Of a DNA stretch of 8,516 nucleotides, positions 1 to 6,065 are shown piece by piece. Source of the DNA: CAZQLE01 sp964593905 (GTDB taxonomy: Bacteria > Chloroflexota > Anaerolineae > Anaerolineales > Anaerolineaceae); contig CAZQLE010000173.1 in the NCBI GenBank assembly GCA_964593905.1, positions 1 through 8,516 of the forward strand, read 5' to 3'. Each line of letters opens with the position of its first letter. The first letter of the stretch is position 1. Position numbers and translations under genes: made by a program. The notes under the pieces are model-generated. The model saw only the letters and a program-made list of their open reading frames with translations. It searched no databases and had not been told where the DNA came from.

Positions 1-60
1 GTCTAAAAACTTCGCAGAGGGCAGGCCAGCCTGTGAAAGCCGTGGGGACACAGGGGGTGT

Positions 61-921
61 TTAATAGTCTTCCGGGTTGTAATCCACCTGATTTACGTGC
101 AAAAACCATTTCAAAACCAGCAAACTGGTAAAAGAAATCAGAATCAAGATCGCAGACAGGGTCAGCGCCACTTTCAGGTCCATCTCAAAGCCGAGGTAGA
201 TCGCCAACGGCATGGTCTGGGTGCGGCCGGTCATATTCCCGGCAAAGATCATCGTCGCGCCAAACTCGCCCAACGCTCGCGCCCAGGTCATAATCACCCC
301 GCTGACCAGCGACATCCAGCTCATGGGCAAAACCACATAGCGCAGCAATTGCCATTTATTGGCCCCATCCAGGGCGGCCGCTTTTTTAATCTCACAATCC
401 ACACTGCCAAACCCGAGCGCCGCCGATTTAATGTATAACGGCGCGGCGATAAAGGTTTGCGCCAGAATCACCGCCGCGGTGGTAAACGGCAGGCTGATGC
501 CCAGCTCTGCCAGCGGCCCGCCGATGATCCCGCGCCGGCCAAAGGCAATTAACAGCGCCACCCCGGCCGCAGCGGGCGGCAGCACGGTGGGTAAATCGAT
601 CAGCGTATCCACCAGACGCGAAATCCGCGAGCGGCGGCGATAAACCAGATAGGCCAGCGGGGTTCCCAGCACAACAGTCACCCCCACCGTGCACAGCGAG
701 GTAAACAGGCTGAGCCGCACCGCCTGCTGCACCACCTCTGATTGCAGGCTTTTCAAGATGGCATCAGGCGTCAGCCGCAGAAAGATCGCCGCCACAGGCA
801 GCAAAAAAAACAGAATTAACGGCAGCGTCAACAGCTTCCAGGCCTGCTCATACCAGGACCGAAACGACCGCCGCGGACGCAATTCGGCTGTCCGGGTACG
901 CCGCATGGATAATTCGGTCAT
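61..921 (-). CDS. ABC transporter permease, molybdate/tungstate (ModB-like) type
   Basis: This is an inner-membrane permease subunit of an oxyanion ABC importer (286 aa). About six hydrophobic segments are visible (roughly residues 29-49, 69-93, 107-127, 146-166, 200-215, 252-272). A cytoplasmic EAA loop lies at about 177-199 (E177, A181-A182, D185-G186, L198-P199), where the ATPase docks. The stretch ALGEFGATMIFAGN followed by TQTMPLAIY (216-242) is typical of ModB/TupB permeases and separates them from phosphate or sulfate permeases less clearly. The ATG at 919-921 overlaps the TGA of the upstream PadR gene in an ATGA, so the two are probably translationally coupled. No binding protein or ATPase is visible; they may lie beyond the left edge. 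Molybdate, tungstate or another oxyanion as substrate is inferred from family resemblance. The family call is firm; the exact substrate is not. Confidence 0.88.
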   Translation of the reverse strand: MTELSMRRTRTAELRPRRSFRSWYEQAWKLLTLPLILFFLLPVAAIFLRLTPDAILKSLQSEVVQQAVRLSLFTSLCTVGVTVVLGTPLAYLVYRRRSRISRLVDTLIDLPTVLPPAAAGVALLIAFGRRGIIGGPLAELGISLPFTTAAVILAQTFIAAPLYIKSAALGFGSVDCEIKKAAALDGANKWQLLRYVVLPMSWMSLVSGVIMTWARALGEFGATMIFAGNMTGRTQTMPLAIYLGFEMDLKVALTLSAILILISFTSLLVLKWFLHVNQVDYNPEDY

Positions 922-1520
922 GGGGTCAGCTCCTTCAAATCTGCTTCTGCGCGGTCTGCCGGGGCAATCAGCGCAGTCAATGACACTTCCTGCAACCAGC
1001 TCAGCGCCGATTCCAATTGCCGGATGCGCAGATCCAGCCCCAGCCGGTTACAGGGCTGTTCGGGCGGGACGCCCGCCCGCCGGCTGCACAGCCGCGCCAG
1101 GTCGGTCTCCAGCAGGGTGCGCTGCTCTGCCAGAATGCGGTTGGTTAACTCGCTCGAAATTCGGGCCGCAAAAAAGAGCCGGGTGATGAATTCCATGCGG
1201 ATGGCGCGCGCAGCGGTGGGAGACGGGGCCGCCAGCCAGTGTTCAAAATGCGCCCGCCCGGCCGGGGTTAACGAAAAACAGGTCCGTTCCGGGCGGCTTC
1301 CTGCACTGTGCCGCTCGGCGGCGATCATGCCGGTCTTTTCGAGACGTTTAAGGATGTTGTAGGTCTGGTTCTGAGGCAGACGCCAGATCTCATTCAGATG
1401 AAATGCAATGCGCCGGTGCAGCTCATAGCCGTGCAGCGGCATCAGATATAAAAACCCCAGCAGCGGATATTCAGGAGAAAGGCCGCTGGTAGAAGATGAA
1501 ACGTTCATCATATTACTCAC
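918..1520 (-). CDS. PadR-family transcriptional regulator
   Basis: This is a 200-aa DNA-binding protein with the PadR layout. The N-terminal winged helix is at about 18-95: LLGFL, then HGYEL at 30-34, the recognition-helix region QNQTYNILKRLEKTGMI, and the wing ending in FSLTPAGRAHFEHWL. A helical C-terminal dimerisation region follows (about 105-185). PadR proteins usually repress neighbouring genes in response to small molecules. The gene overlaps the oxyanion permease by 4 bases and leads that unit, so it probably controls that uptake system and itself. The start could be GTG at 1520 or ATG at 1511 or 1508. None has a clear Shine-Dalgarno site, but a promoter-like -10 lies exactly six bases before the GTG, which fits a leaderless start. 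Coupling a PadR regulator to a ModB-like permease is less usual than ModE. The ligand is unknown. Confidence 0.85.
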   Translation of the reverse strand: MSNMMNVSSSTSGLSPEYPLLGFLYLMPLHGYELHRRIAFHLNEIWRLPQNQTYNILKRLEKTGMIAAERHSAGSRPERTCFSLTPAGRAHFEHWLAAPSPTAARAIRMEFITRLFFAARISSELTNRILAEQRTLLETDLARLCSRRAGVPPEQPCNRLGLDLRIRQLESALSWLQEVSLTALIAPADRAEADLKELTP

Positions 1521-1529
1521 TCAGTGAGT
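1515..1529. promoter_or_regulatory. Palindromic operator at the padR start
   Basis: ACTCACTCAGTGAGT is a perfect 7+7 inverted repeat around a single central base. It overlaps the predicted -10 element and the start codon of the PadR gene and sits in the divergent gap before the HAD hydrolase. A dimeric winged-helix repressor binding here would block RNA polymerase, so autoregulation by PadR is the simplest reading. The palindrome is seen directly; the binding protein is inferred. Confidence 0.6.
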
Positions 1530-1555
1530 GTAACTGTTTCTGTTCAGACTGACAA
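1527..1555 (-). promoter_or_regulatory. Sigma-70-like promoter of the padR-permease unit
   Basis: Read on the minus strand, TTGTCA (1550-1555, 5 of 6 consensus bases) is followed after exactly 17 bases by TACACT (1527-1532, 4 of 6). The expected transcription start is six bases further on, at the GTG at 1520, so the mRNA would have little or no leader. The palindrome at 1515-1529 overlaps the -10 element. Confidence 0.5.
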
Positions 1556-1628
1556 GACCCGTGGGCGGTTCGGATGCCGGCCATCAGCAGCCCCTATTTT
1601 TCACCCTTTGCAGACCGGAAGATTTACA

Positions 1629-2456
1629 ATGGAATCCAAGCACACCCCTCTGAAAGAGAAGCGTATGAGCCAACCTGATCTGCAATCCATCGCCTGTTTC
1701 CTGCTCGATATGGACGGCACCGTCTTTTTGGATGAGCATTTGCTGCCCGGAGCCGTGGAACTGCCCGCCCTGCTGGACCGGCGCGGGATTCCCTATCTGT
1801 TTTTAACCAATAACTCGTCCAAACATCGCGGCCAGTACGCCGAAAAATTGCAACGCCTGGGGTTGCAGGTATCTCCTGAGCGCATCTTCACCTCGGGCGA
1901 GGCCACCGCCATTTATTTGCAGCGCCGCCAGCCCGCCGCAAAACTGTATGTGGTCGGCACCCCGGCGTTGGAAGAAGAAATGGCAAGCCACGGGTTTCAA
2001 CTGACCGCACATGACCCTGAATTTGCAGTGCTGGGTTTTGATACCACTCTCACCTATGAGAAACTGCGCGTGCTGTGCAACCTGGTGCGCGCCGGGCAGC
2101 CCTATATCGCCACCCACCCCGATATCAACTGCCCCACCGCGGGCGGGTTTATGCCCGATATCGGGGCCATGATCGAACTGGTCGCCGCCAGCACCGGCCG
2201 CCGCCCGGATGTGATCATCGGCAAACCCGGCCCTGTTATCGCCCGCATGGCCGCCGAGAAGGTCGGCCTGCCGCCCGAAAAACTGTGCATGGTCGGCGAC
2301 CGGCTGTATACCGATATTGCCCTGGGCCAGGCCGGGCTGACCACCGTGCTGGTGCTGAGCGGCGAAACCAAAGCCAGCGATGTGCCCGCCTCACCCTTCC
2401 AGCCCGATTTCATCGTCCCCAATCTGGCCGGGCTGGTGGAGTTACTGTCTGACTGA
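1629..2456 (+). CDS. HAD-IIA family hydrolase (NagD/phosphoglycolate phosphatase-like)
   Basis: This is a cytoplasmic phosphatase of the HAD superfamily, subfamily IIA. Numbered from the ATG at 1665 (263 aa), motif I is LLDMDGTV (nucleophile D15, acid D17), motif II is FLTNNSS (T48), motif III is IIGKPGP (K187) and motif IV is MVGDRLYTDI (D212, D217). A C2-type cap lies between motifs II and III, with the HPDINCPTAGGFMPDIGA stretch typical of NagD/PGP/AraL relatives. The frame is open back to 1524. I chose the ATG at 1629 because GGAAG (1617-1621) lies 7 bases before it; the ATG at 1665, behind GAGAAG, is nearly as good and gives a more family-typical N-terminus. The gene diverges from padR. 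The physiological substrate cannot be read from sequence; sugar phosphates, nucleotides or phosphoglycolate are possible. Family call very sure, start moderately sure. Confidence 0.9.
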   Translation: MESKHTPLKEKRMSQPDLQSIACFLLDMDGTVFLDEHLLPGAVELPALLDRRGIPYLFLTNNSSKHRGQYAEKLQRLGLQVSPERIFTSGEATAIYLQRRQPAAKLYVVGTPALEEEMASHGFQLTAHDPEFAVLGFDTTLTYEKLRVLCNLVRAGQPYIATHPDINCPTAGGFMPDIGAMIELVAASTGRRPDVIIGKPGPVIARMAAEKVGLPPEKLCMVGDRLYTDIALGQAGLTTVLVLSGETKASDVPASPFQPDFIVPNLAGLVELLSD

Positions 2457-2532
2457 ACAGGGTAAAGGATTACACACTAATTGGCAGCTTACCATTACCC
2501 CGCATGGCGCTCTGACTATTCGCAAAAAATTT

Positions 2533-2561
2533 TTAATGCCGCAACTCAAAAACATTATAAT
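2533..2561 (+). promoter_or_regulatory. Candidate promoter of the AT-rich orphan gene
   Basis: A perfect -10 hexamer TATAAT sits at 2556-2561, with a weak -35 (TTAATG, 2533-2538) 17 bases upstream, in an AT-rich gap. A start near 2568 would give a leader of about 33 bases ending in the strong GGAGG ribosome site at 2591-2595. This would let the gene be transcribed on its own, apart from the HAD hydrolase. Confidence 0.4.
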
Positions 2562-2600
2562 TATTGACAGAGATACTCAAAATAAACCAGGGAGGAAACA

Positions 2601-3224
2601 ATGGATCAGACTGAACCAAATTACTGGGATGTTATCCGCTACGAGGTAGACATGCTGGTAAATTTGATGAACCTTTCCGCGATTCAATGCAAACTGGCAT
2701 ATTTGACAAGCCCTGCTGAGATTGAGTGCCAAATTGAGGAGTTGCCTTATCCCTTGAATAATGCAATCGCCGAAAGCAAAATACTGCATATTCGAAATAT
2801 CGCTGATATTCTTCGAGAACCTCCAAAAGAACCTGGCGACGACATCTTAATTGAACCATTTTTGGAAAATTTACCTAAGAAAGACGAAATAGAGGGTCTG
2901 ATTCAAGAATTTAGAATTGAATATGGCAAAAGCCGTGACGAAAACACACCTTGCTGGGAAATAAACAAACACCTTGCCCACCCTACAAAAAAACGAAGCA
3001 CAACACATAATTATGAGACCCTGATTAACCGGTTATATCCCCGCATCGTTAATATTTTTGCCTTAATAGCTCCTGACCAATATGGTAAATTTCAAACCAT
3101 CACAGAAGCCGACCCAAAAAAATCGTCTGCACCGCAGTCCCAAAATGCAGCAAGCAGCACCACTTCAAGTACTATTATCTCATCAGTTATTAATCAAAAA
3201 GCAGATAACACACCCTTAATATAG
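2601..3224 (+). CDS. Uncharacterised protein with HEPN-like motifs, AT-rich orphan
   Basis: This is a 207-aa soluble, mostly helical protein that I cannot name. The ATG has a strong GGAGG 5 bases upstream. Three conserved-looking blocks stand out: ESKILHIRNIADIL (58-71, with H63, R65, N66), DDILIEPFLEN (80-90) and WEINKHLAHPTKKR (119-132, with N122, H124, H127, R132). From memory, the spacing of an H-x-RN-x2-D block, a DD block and an NK-x-(L/V)AH-x-T block recurs in a broad set of uncharacterised HEPN-like proteins; no search supports this here. The tail (174-207) is Ser/Thr/Asn/Gln-rich, low complexity and probably disordered. GC content by eye is about 40%, far below both neighbours, and codon use differs too, which suggests horizontal acquisition. 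It has its own candidate promoter and no partner gene beside it, which argues against a classic two-gene toxin-antitoxin pair. An RNase or defence role is possible but unproven. Confidence 0.75.
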   Translation: MDQTEPNYWDVIRYEVDMLVNLMNLSAIQCKLAYLTSPAEIECQIEELPYPLNNAIAESKILHIRNIADILREPPKEPGDDILIEPFLENLPKKDEIEGLIQEFRIEYGKSRDENTPCWEINKHLAHPTKKRSTTHNYETLINRLYPRIVNIFALIAPDQYGKFQTITEADPKKSSAPQSQNAASSTTSSTIISSVINQKADNTPLI

Positions 3225-3339
3225 TTCTGACAAAACCCCATCCAGACTGCACAGTATTTTGTCCTTTCCTGGGAGTGGGTCCCGCTGGACTTTGCGAATC
3301 ACTCTGGCGTCAGAGGTTGCCTACCTGCAATCCCATTTA

Positions 3340-3348
3340 TGCTACACT
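3340..3348 (+). promoter_or_regulatory. Extended -10 promoter of the SCO pair, leaderless
   Basis: TGCTACACT is an extended -10 (TG-n-TACACT; hexamer 3343-3348). Exactly six bases separate it from the ATG at 3355, so transcription should start at the A of the start codon. No Shine-Dalgarno sequence is visible. The only -35-like match, TTGCCT (3317-3322), is 20 bases away and too far to count for much. The same hexamer and spacing occur at the padR start. Confidence 0.5.
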
Positions 3349-3354
3349 TAATCC

Positions 3355-4023
3355 ATGCTCACCCGCTGGTTTTCACGCATCATTGGCGGCATCATCGCCC
3401 TGATTCTGCTGGGTATCGCCTGGTTTGTCATCGCCCGGCCGGTGGTGGTGCTGCCGCGCCTTAACCTCGCCCCCGGCTATGGGCTGACCGATGCCGCCGG
3501 CCAACTGGTGACCAGTGAAGACGGCCGCGGCACGGTGACGCTGTATACCTTTGCCTATTCGCGCTGCACGCAAGACTGCACCTCGACCTATCAGAACTTG
3601 CAGGCGCTGGATGAGCAGTTTAAAGACCGGACCGCACTTACCCCGCCGCTGCGGTTGATTACCCTGACCCTCGACCCGGCCCACGACACCCCCGAAATTC
3701 TAAAAGCCGCCCCGCTGCCTTTCACGCCCGGCGCATTAAACTGGCAGTGGTTAACCGGCAGTGAAGCGGATATGAAACGCGTGGCCGGTACCGGTTTTCA
3801 GGTGCCTTATACCCGCAAACCAGACGGATCCCTGTTTTTTGAGCCGCGCTATGTGCTGGTGGACGGGACCGGTCTGGTGCGCATGGATCTGCCCGGGTAT
3901 CGTGTGACGCCGGCTGTGCTGGCCTCGTATATCGACATCCTCTACCAGGAAATTGGTCAGGCTGAAGGGGTGAACCGCCTGGCTTATGAAGCGGCCCATT
4001 TCTTTGCCTGCTACCCAAGGTGA
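3355..4023 (+). CDS. SCO1/SenC-family thioredoxin-like protein lacking the copper-ligand histidine
   Basis: This is a 222-aa membrane-anchored thioredoxin-fold protein. An N-terminal signal anchor spans about residues 9-27, and the rest should lie outside the cytoplasm. The family CxxxC motif is present as SRCTQDC (C71, C75), and TLDPAHDTPE (105-114) matches the SCO VDPxxDTP block. SCO proteins deliver copper to the CuA site of cytochrome c oxidase using these two cysteines plus a distal histidine. That histidine normally stands about eight residues before the LID/LVD strand; here the region reads SLFFEPRYVLVD (159-170), with Phe instead of His. The protein may therefore act as a thiol-disulfide reductase rather than a copper carrier. 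A C-terminal tail (about 205-222) adds a third cysteine. It lies 4 bases before a canonical SCO gene and probably shares its transcript. Confidence 0.8.
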   Translation: MLTRWFSRIIGGIIALILLGIAWFVIARPVVVLPRLNLAPGYGLTDAAGQLVTSEDGRGTVTLYTFAYSRCTQDCTSTYQNLQALDEQFKDRTALTPPLRLITLTLDPAHDTPEILKAAPLPFTPGALNWQWLTGSEADMKRVAGTGFQVPYTRKPDGSLFFEPRYVLVDGTGLVRMDLPGYRVTPAVLASYIDILYQEIGQAEGVNRLAYEAAHFFACYPR

Positions 4024-4027
4024 ACCC

Positions 4028-4648
4028 ATGCAAAAAATTCTCGCCTCGCGCTGGTTCTGGCCTTCGGCCGGCCTGATCATCGGTCTGATCACTGTCTTCT
4101 TCCTCGGGCGCGCCGTACTGCCGCACCGCTTTGCCGGCACGGTGGTGCAGTCGCCCAACACCGCCGCCGATTTCACCCTGACCGGCGCCGGAGATGTGCC
4201 GGTCAGCCTGTCCGATTTTCGCGGGCGGGTCGTGCTGCTCTATTTTGGCTACACCGCCTGCCCCGATATCTGCCCCACCACTCTGCAAGAGCTGATGAAA
4301 GCCCTCGACCTGCTGGGCGGCAAGGCCGGGCAAGTGCAGGTCATCATGGTCAGCGTCGATCCCGAGAAAGACACCCCGCAGCGTCTGGATGCCTATTTGC
4401 GCAATCTGGACCCCGCCGAACGCCTGATCGGTCTGACCGGCAGCCAGGACCAGATTCAGGAAGCAGCCACACAGTACGGGGTCTTTTACCAGAAGCGGGA
4501 AAACGCCGAAACCAGTCTATCCTATCTGGTGGATCACACCGCCACCGTCATGCTCATCGACCGCAAAGGCTACCTGCGGGTGGTCTACCCCTACGGCACC
4601 CCCGCCGACGGCATTGCCAGCGACCTGCGCTATATCTTGAGAAAATAA
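4028..4648 (+). CDS. SCO1/SenC-family copper chaperone, cytochrome oxidase assembly
   Basis: This is a 206-aa SCO family protein with all three copper ligands visible: CPDIC at 78-82 (C78, C82) and H170 in LVDHTATVMLID (167-178). The DPEKDTP block at 111-117 is also canonical. One N-terminal membrane segment (about 10-30) anchors the thioredoxin domain outside the cytoplasm, where it would metallate or reduce the CuA centre of a haem-copper oxidase. The frame opens at 3986, but I chose the ATG at 4028: AAGGTGA (4017-4023) lies just before it, overlapping the stop of the preceding paralogue. An earlier start would place 14 unlikely residues (from the overlapping gene) ahead of the signal anchor. 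The gene converges on folP, with about 48 bases between the stops. No oxidase genes are in view. The role is inferred from the family; the identification is firm. Confidence 0.9.
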   Translation: MQKILASRWFWPSAGLIIGLITVFFLGRAVLPHRFAGTVVQSPNTAADFTLTGAGDVPVSLSDFRGRVVLLYFGYTACPDICPTTLQELMKALDLLGGKAGQVQVIMVSVDPEKDTPQRLDAYLRNLDPAERLIGLTGSQDQIQEAATQYGVFYQKRENAETSLSYLVDHTATVMLIDRKGYLRVVYPYGTPADGIASDLRYILRK

Positions 4649-4696
4649 CCGTCTGCCAGGGGTTATGGATGGGCGCGGCGGCTGTACCCTTCTGCC

Positions 4697-5557
4697 CTAC
4701 TTCCTGCGCACGATGGCATCGGTCATGCGGGCCACGCGCACAATCGGTTCCACATCATGCACACGCAAAACATCTGCGCCGCGCACAATGCCCACCGCTG
4801 CGGCTGCGGCCGTGCCCTCCATGCGCTGGTCGGGCGGCAGGTTGAGCGTATACCCGATAAACGACTTGCGCGACGGGCCGAGCAGCACCGGGAACCCCAG
4901 GTGGCAAATTTCATCCAGACGGTTAATCAGCTCCAGGTTCTGCTCCACGGTTTTGCCAAAACCAATGCCGGGGTCCAGAATGATCTGGTCATCGCGCACC
5001 CCGGCCGTGCGGGCCAGGGCTACGCTTTCCATCAGCTCATGGCAAACATCCCCAATTAAGTCCTGGTACTGCATGCCCACATAGCGCCCACCCAGGCGTT
5101 CGCGCAGTTCGGCGTGCGCGGGCTGGCTGCGGTTGTGCATCAACACCAGCGGCGCACCGCTGCGCGCCGCCACCTCAGCCAGGTGCGGATCGGCATTCAG
5201 CCCCCATACATCATTAATCCAGTGCGCTCCGCTTTTCAGAGCCGCCTCGGCCACGGCCGCCTTATACGTATCCACCGAGATCAGCGCATTCAACCCGGCC
5301 CGTGACAGCGCCTCAATCACCGGAATCACCCGGCGCAGTTCTTCATCCAGCGAGACCTCCTGCGCACCAGGGCGCGTGCTTTCACCGCCCACATCCAACA
5401 GGTCGGCCCCGGCAGCCACAAAGCGCTGCGCCTGGTCCAGCGCCGCCGCAACCGGGTCTTTAGCCAGCAGGCCGTCTCCTGAGAAGCTGTCGGGGGTAAC
5501 GTTGATGATCCCCATCACAAAGGTGCGGGTTCCCCAGGGCAGCAAGTGATTCAACAT
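4697..5557 (-). CDS. folP: Dihydropteroate synthase
   Basis: This enzyme condenses 6-hydroxymethyl-7,8-dihydropterin diphosphate with p-aminobenzoate to form dihydropteroate, the sulfonamide-sensitive step of folate synthesis; it is cytoplasmic. The TIM-barrel protein is 286 aa, a normal length. Signatures in order: VMGIINVTPDSFSGDG (14-29; diphosphate-binding N19), LLDVGGESTRPGA (53-65; R63), SVDTYK (94-99), NDVWGL (115-120), LMHNR (139-143), DPGIGFGKT (195-203; D195), LGPSRKSFIG (226-235; K231) and RVHDVE (265-270). The ATG at 5557 lies inside the end of folK (7-base overlap), preceded by AAAGGAAC (5563-5570). It is the last gene of the hom-folK-folP cluster on the minus strand. No folB or folE is present here, so dihydroneopterin aldolase must be encoded elsewhere. 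No alteration was seen in the loops linked to sulfonamide binding, though this was only checked by eye. Confidence 0.97.
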   Translation of the reverse strand: MLNHLLPWGTRTFVMGIINVTPDSFSGDGLLAKDPVAAALDQAQRFVAAGADLLDVGGESTRPGAQEVSLDEELRRVIPVIEALSRAGLNALISVDTYKAAVAEAALKSGAHWINDVWGLNADPHLAEVAARSGAPLVLMHNRSQPAHAELRERLGGRYVGMQYQDLIGDVCHELMESVALARTAGVRDDQIILDPGIGFGKTVEQNLELINRLDEICHLGFPVLLGPSRKSFIGYTLNLPPDQRMEGTAAAAAVGIVRGADVLRVHDVEPIVRVARMTDAIVRRK

Positions 5558-6057
5558 GCTTCGTTCCTTTCAGCCGGGTCATCCCAGCGGTCAGCCCTGG
5601 TTTCTGGCAGCGCCGCCAGCAGCTCGGCCACAGTCAGGCCGCTGACCGGGTGGCGCAGTTGGGGGGCCAGATCGGCCAGGGGCACCAGCACAAAATCGCG
5701 TTTGGGCAGATGCTCATGTGGGATATACAGTCCGGGCTGGTCCACCACCCGGCTGCCGTAGAACAGGATATCCAGATCAATCAACCGCGGGCCATAACGC
5801 ACCCCCGGCCTGCGGCCCAGGTCGGCCTCCAGTTTTTTCAGATAGGCCAGTAGTTCGCCGGGCTCCAGCTCAGTTTCTGCTTCCAACACCTGGTTCAAAA
5901 AAGCGGGCTGCTCCAACACGCCCCAGGGCGGGGTCTGATACACCGGCGACGCGCGCCGCACCCGCACCAGCGGCGGCAGTGCAGCCGCGGCAGCGCGCAA
6001 GTTGGCCGCCCGGTCACCCAGGTTGGTCCCCAGAGCAAGATAAACCGTCTCAGTCAT
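5551..6057 (-). CDS. folK: 2-amino-4-hydroxy-6-hydroxymethyldihydropteridine diphosphokinase (HPPK)
   Basis: This cytoplasmic enzyme transfers diphosphate from ATP to 6-hydroxymethyl-7,8-dihydropterin, making the substrate of the next gene, folP. The protein is 168 aa, within the usual 150-180. Family marks: VYLALGTNLGDR (5-16), SPVYQTPPWG (37-46), FLNQV (53-57), the GPRLIDLDILFYG signature (89-101, with Mg-binding D94 and D96), and PHEHLPKRDFVLVPL (113-127). The ATG at 6057 is preceded by GAGGAA (6062-6067), which overlaps the stop codon of hom 8 bases upstream. Its own stop overlaps the folP start by 7 bases, so the three genes are probably translated from one message. Confidence 0.95.
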   Translation of the reverse strand: MTETVYLALGTNLGDRAANLRAAAAALPPLVRVRRASPVYQTPPWGVLEQPAFLNQVLEAETELEPGELLAYLKKLEADLGRRPGVRYGPRLIDLDILFYGSRVVDQPGLYIPHEHLPKRDFVLVPLADLAPQLRHPVSGLTVAELLAALPETRADRWDDPAERNEAC

Positions 6058-6065
6058 TCATTTCC

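Noticed and set aside
22..33. Terminator after the permease gene
   Set aside because: The CAGG/CCTG stem is only 4 pairs, and the T-run on the minus strand (5-9) begins about 12 bases beyond it.
2524..2534. A6T5 tract as an operator or terminator
   Set aside because: A short self-complementary A/T run is expected by chance in this AT-rich gap; at most it bends the DNA upstream of the orphan promoter.
3229..3263. GACAAAA/TTTTGTC inverted repeat after the orphan gene as a terminator
   Set aside because: An AT-rich 7-base stem with a 21-base loop is too weak to claim, and a T-run is missing.
3722..4333. Long open frames antisense to the SCO pair
   Set aside because: They are shadows of GC-rich coding sequence; they lack ribosome sites and protein-like composition, whereas the plus strand carries clear SCO motifs.
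4649..4696. Bidirectional terminator between the convergent SCO and folP genes
   Set aside because: The only pairing found has a wobble, a loop of about 22 bases and no T-run on either side.
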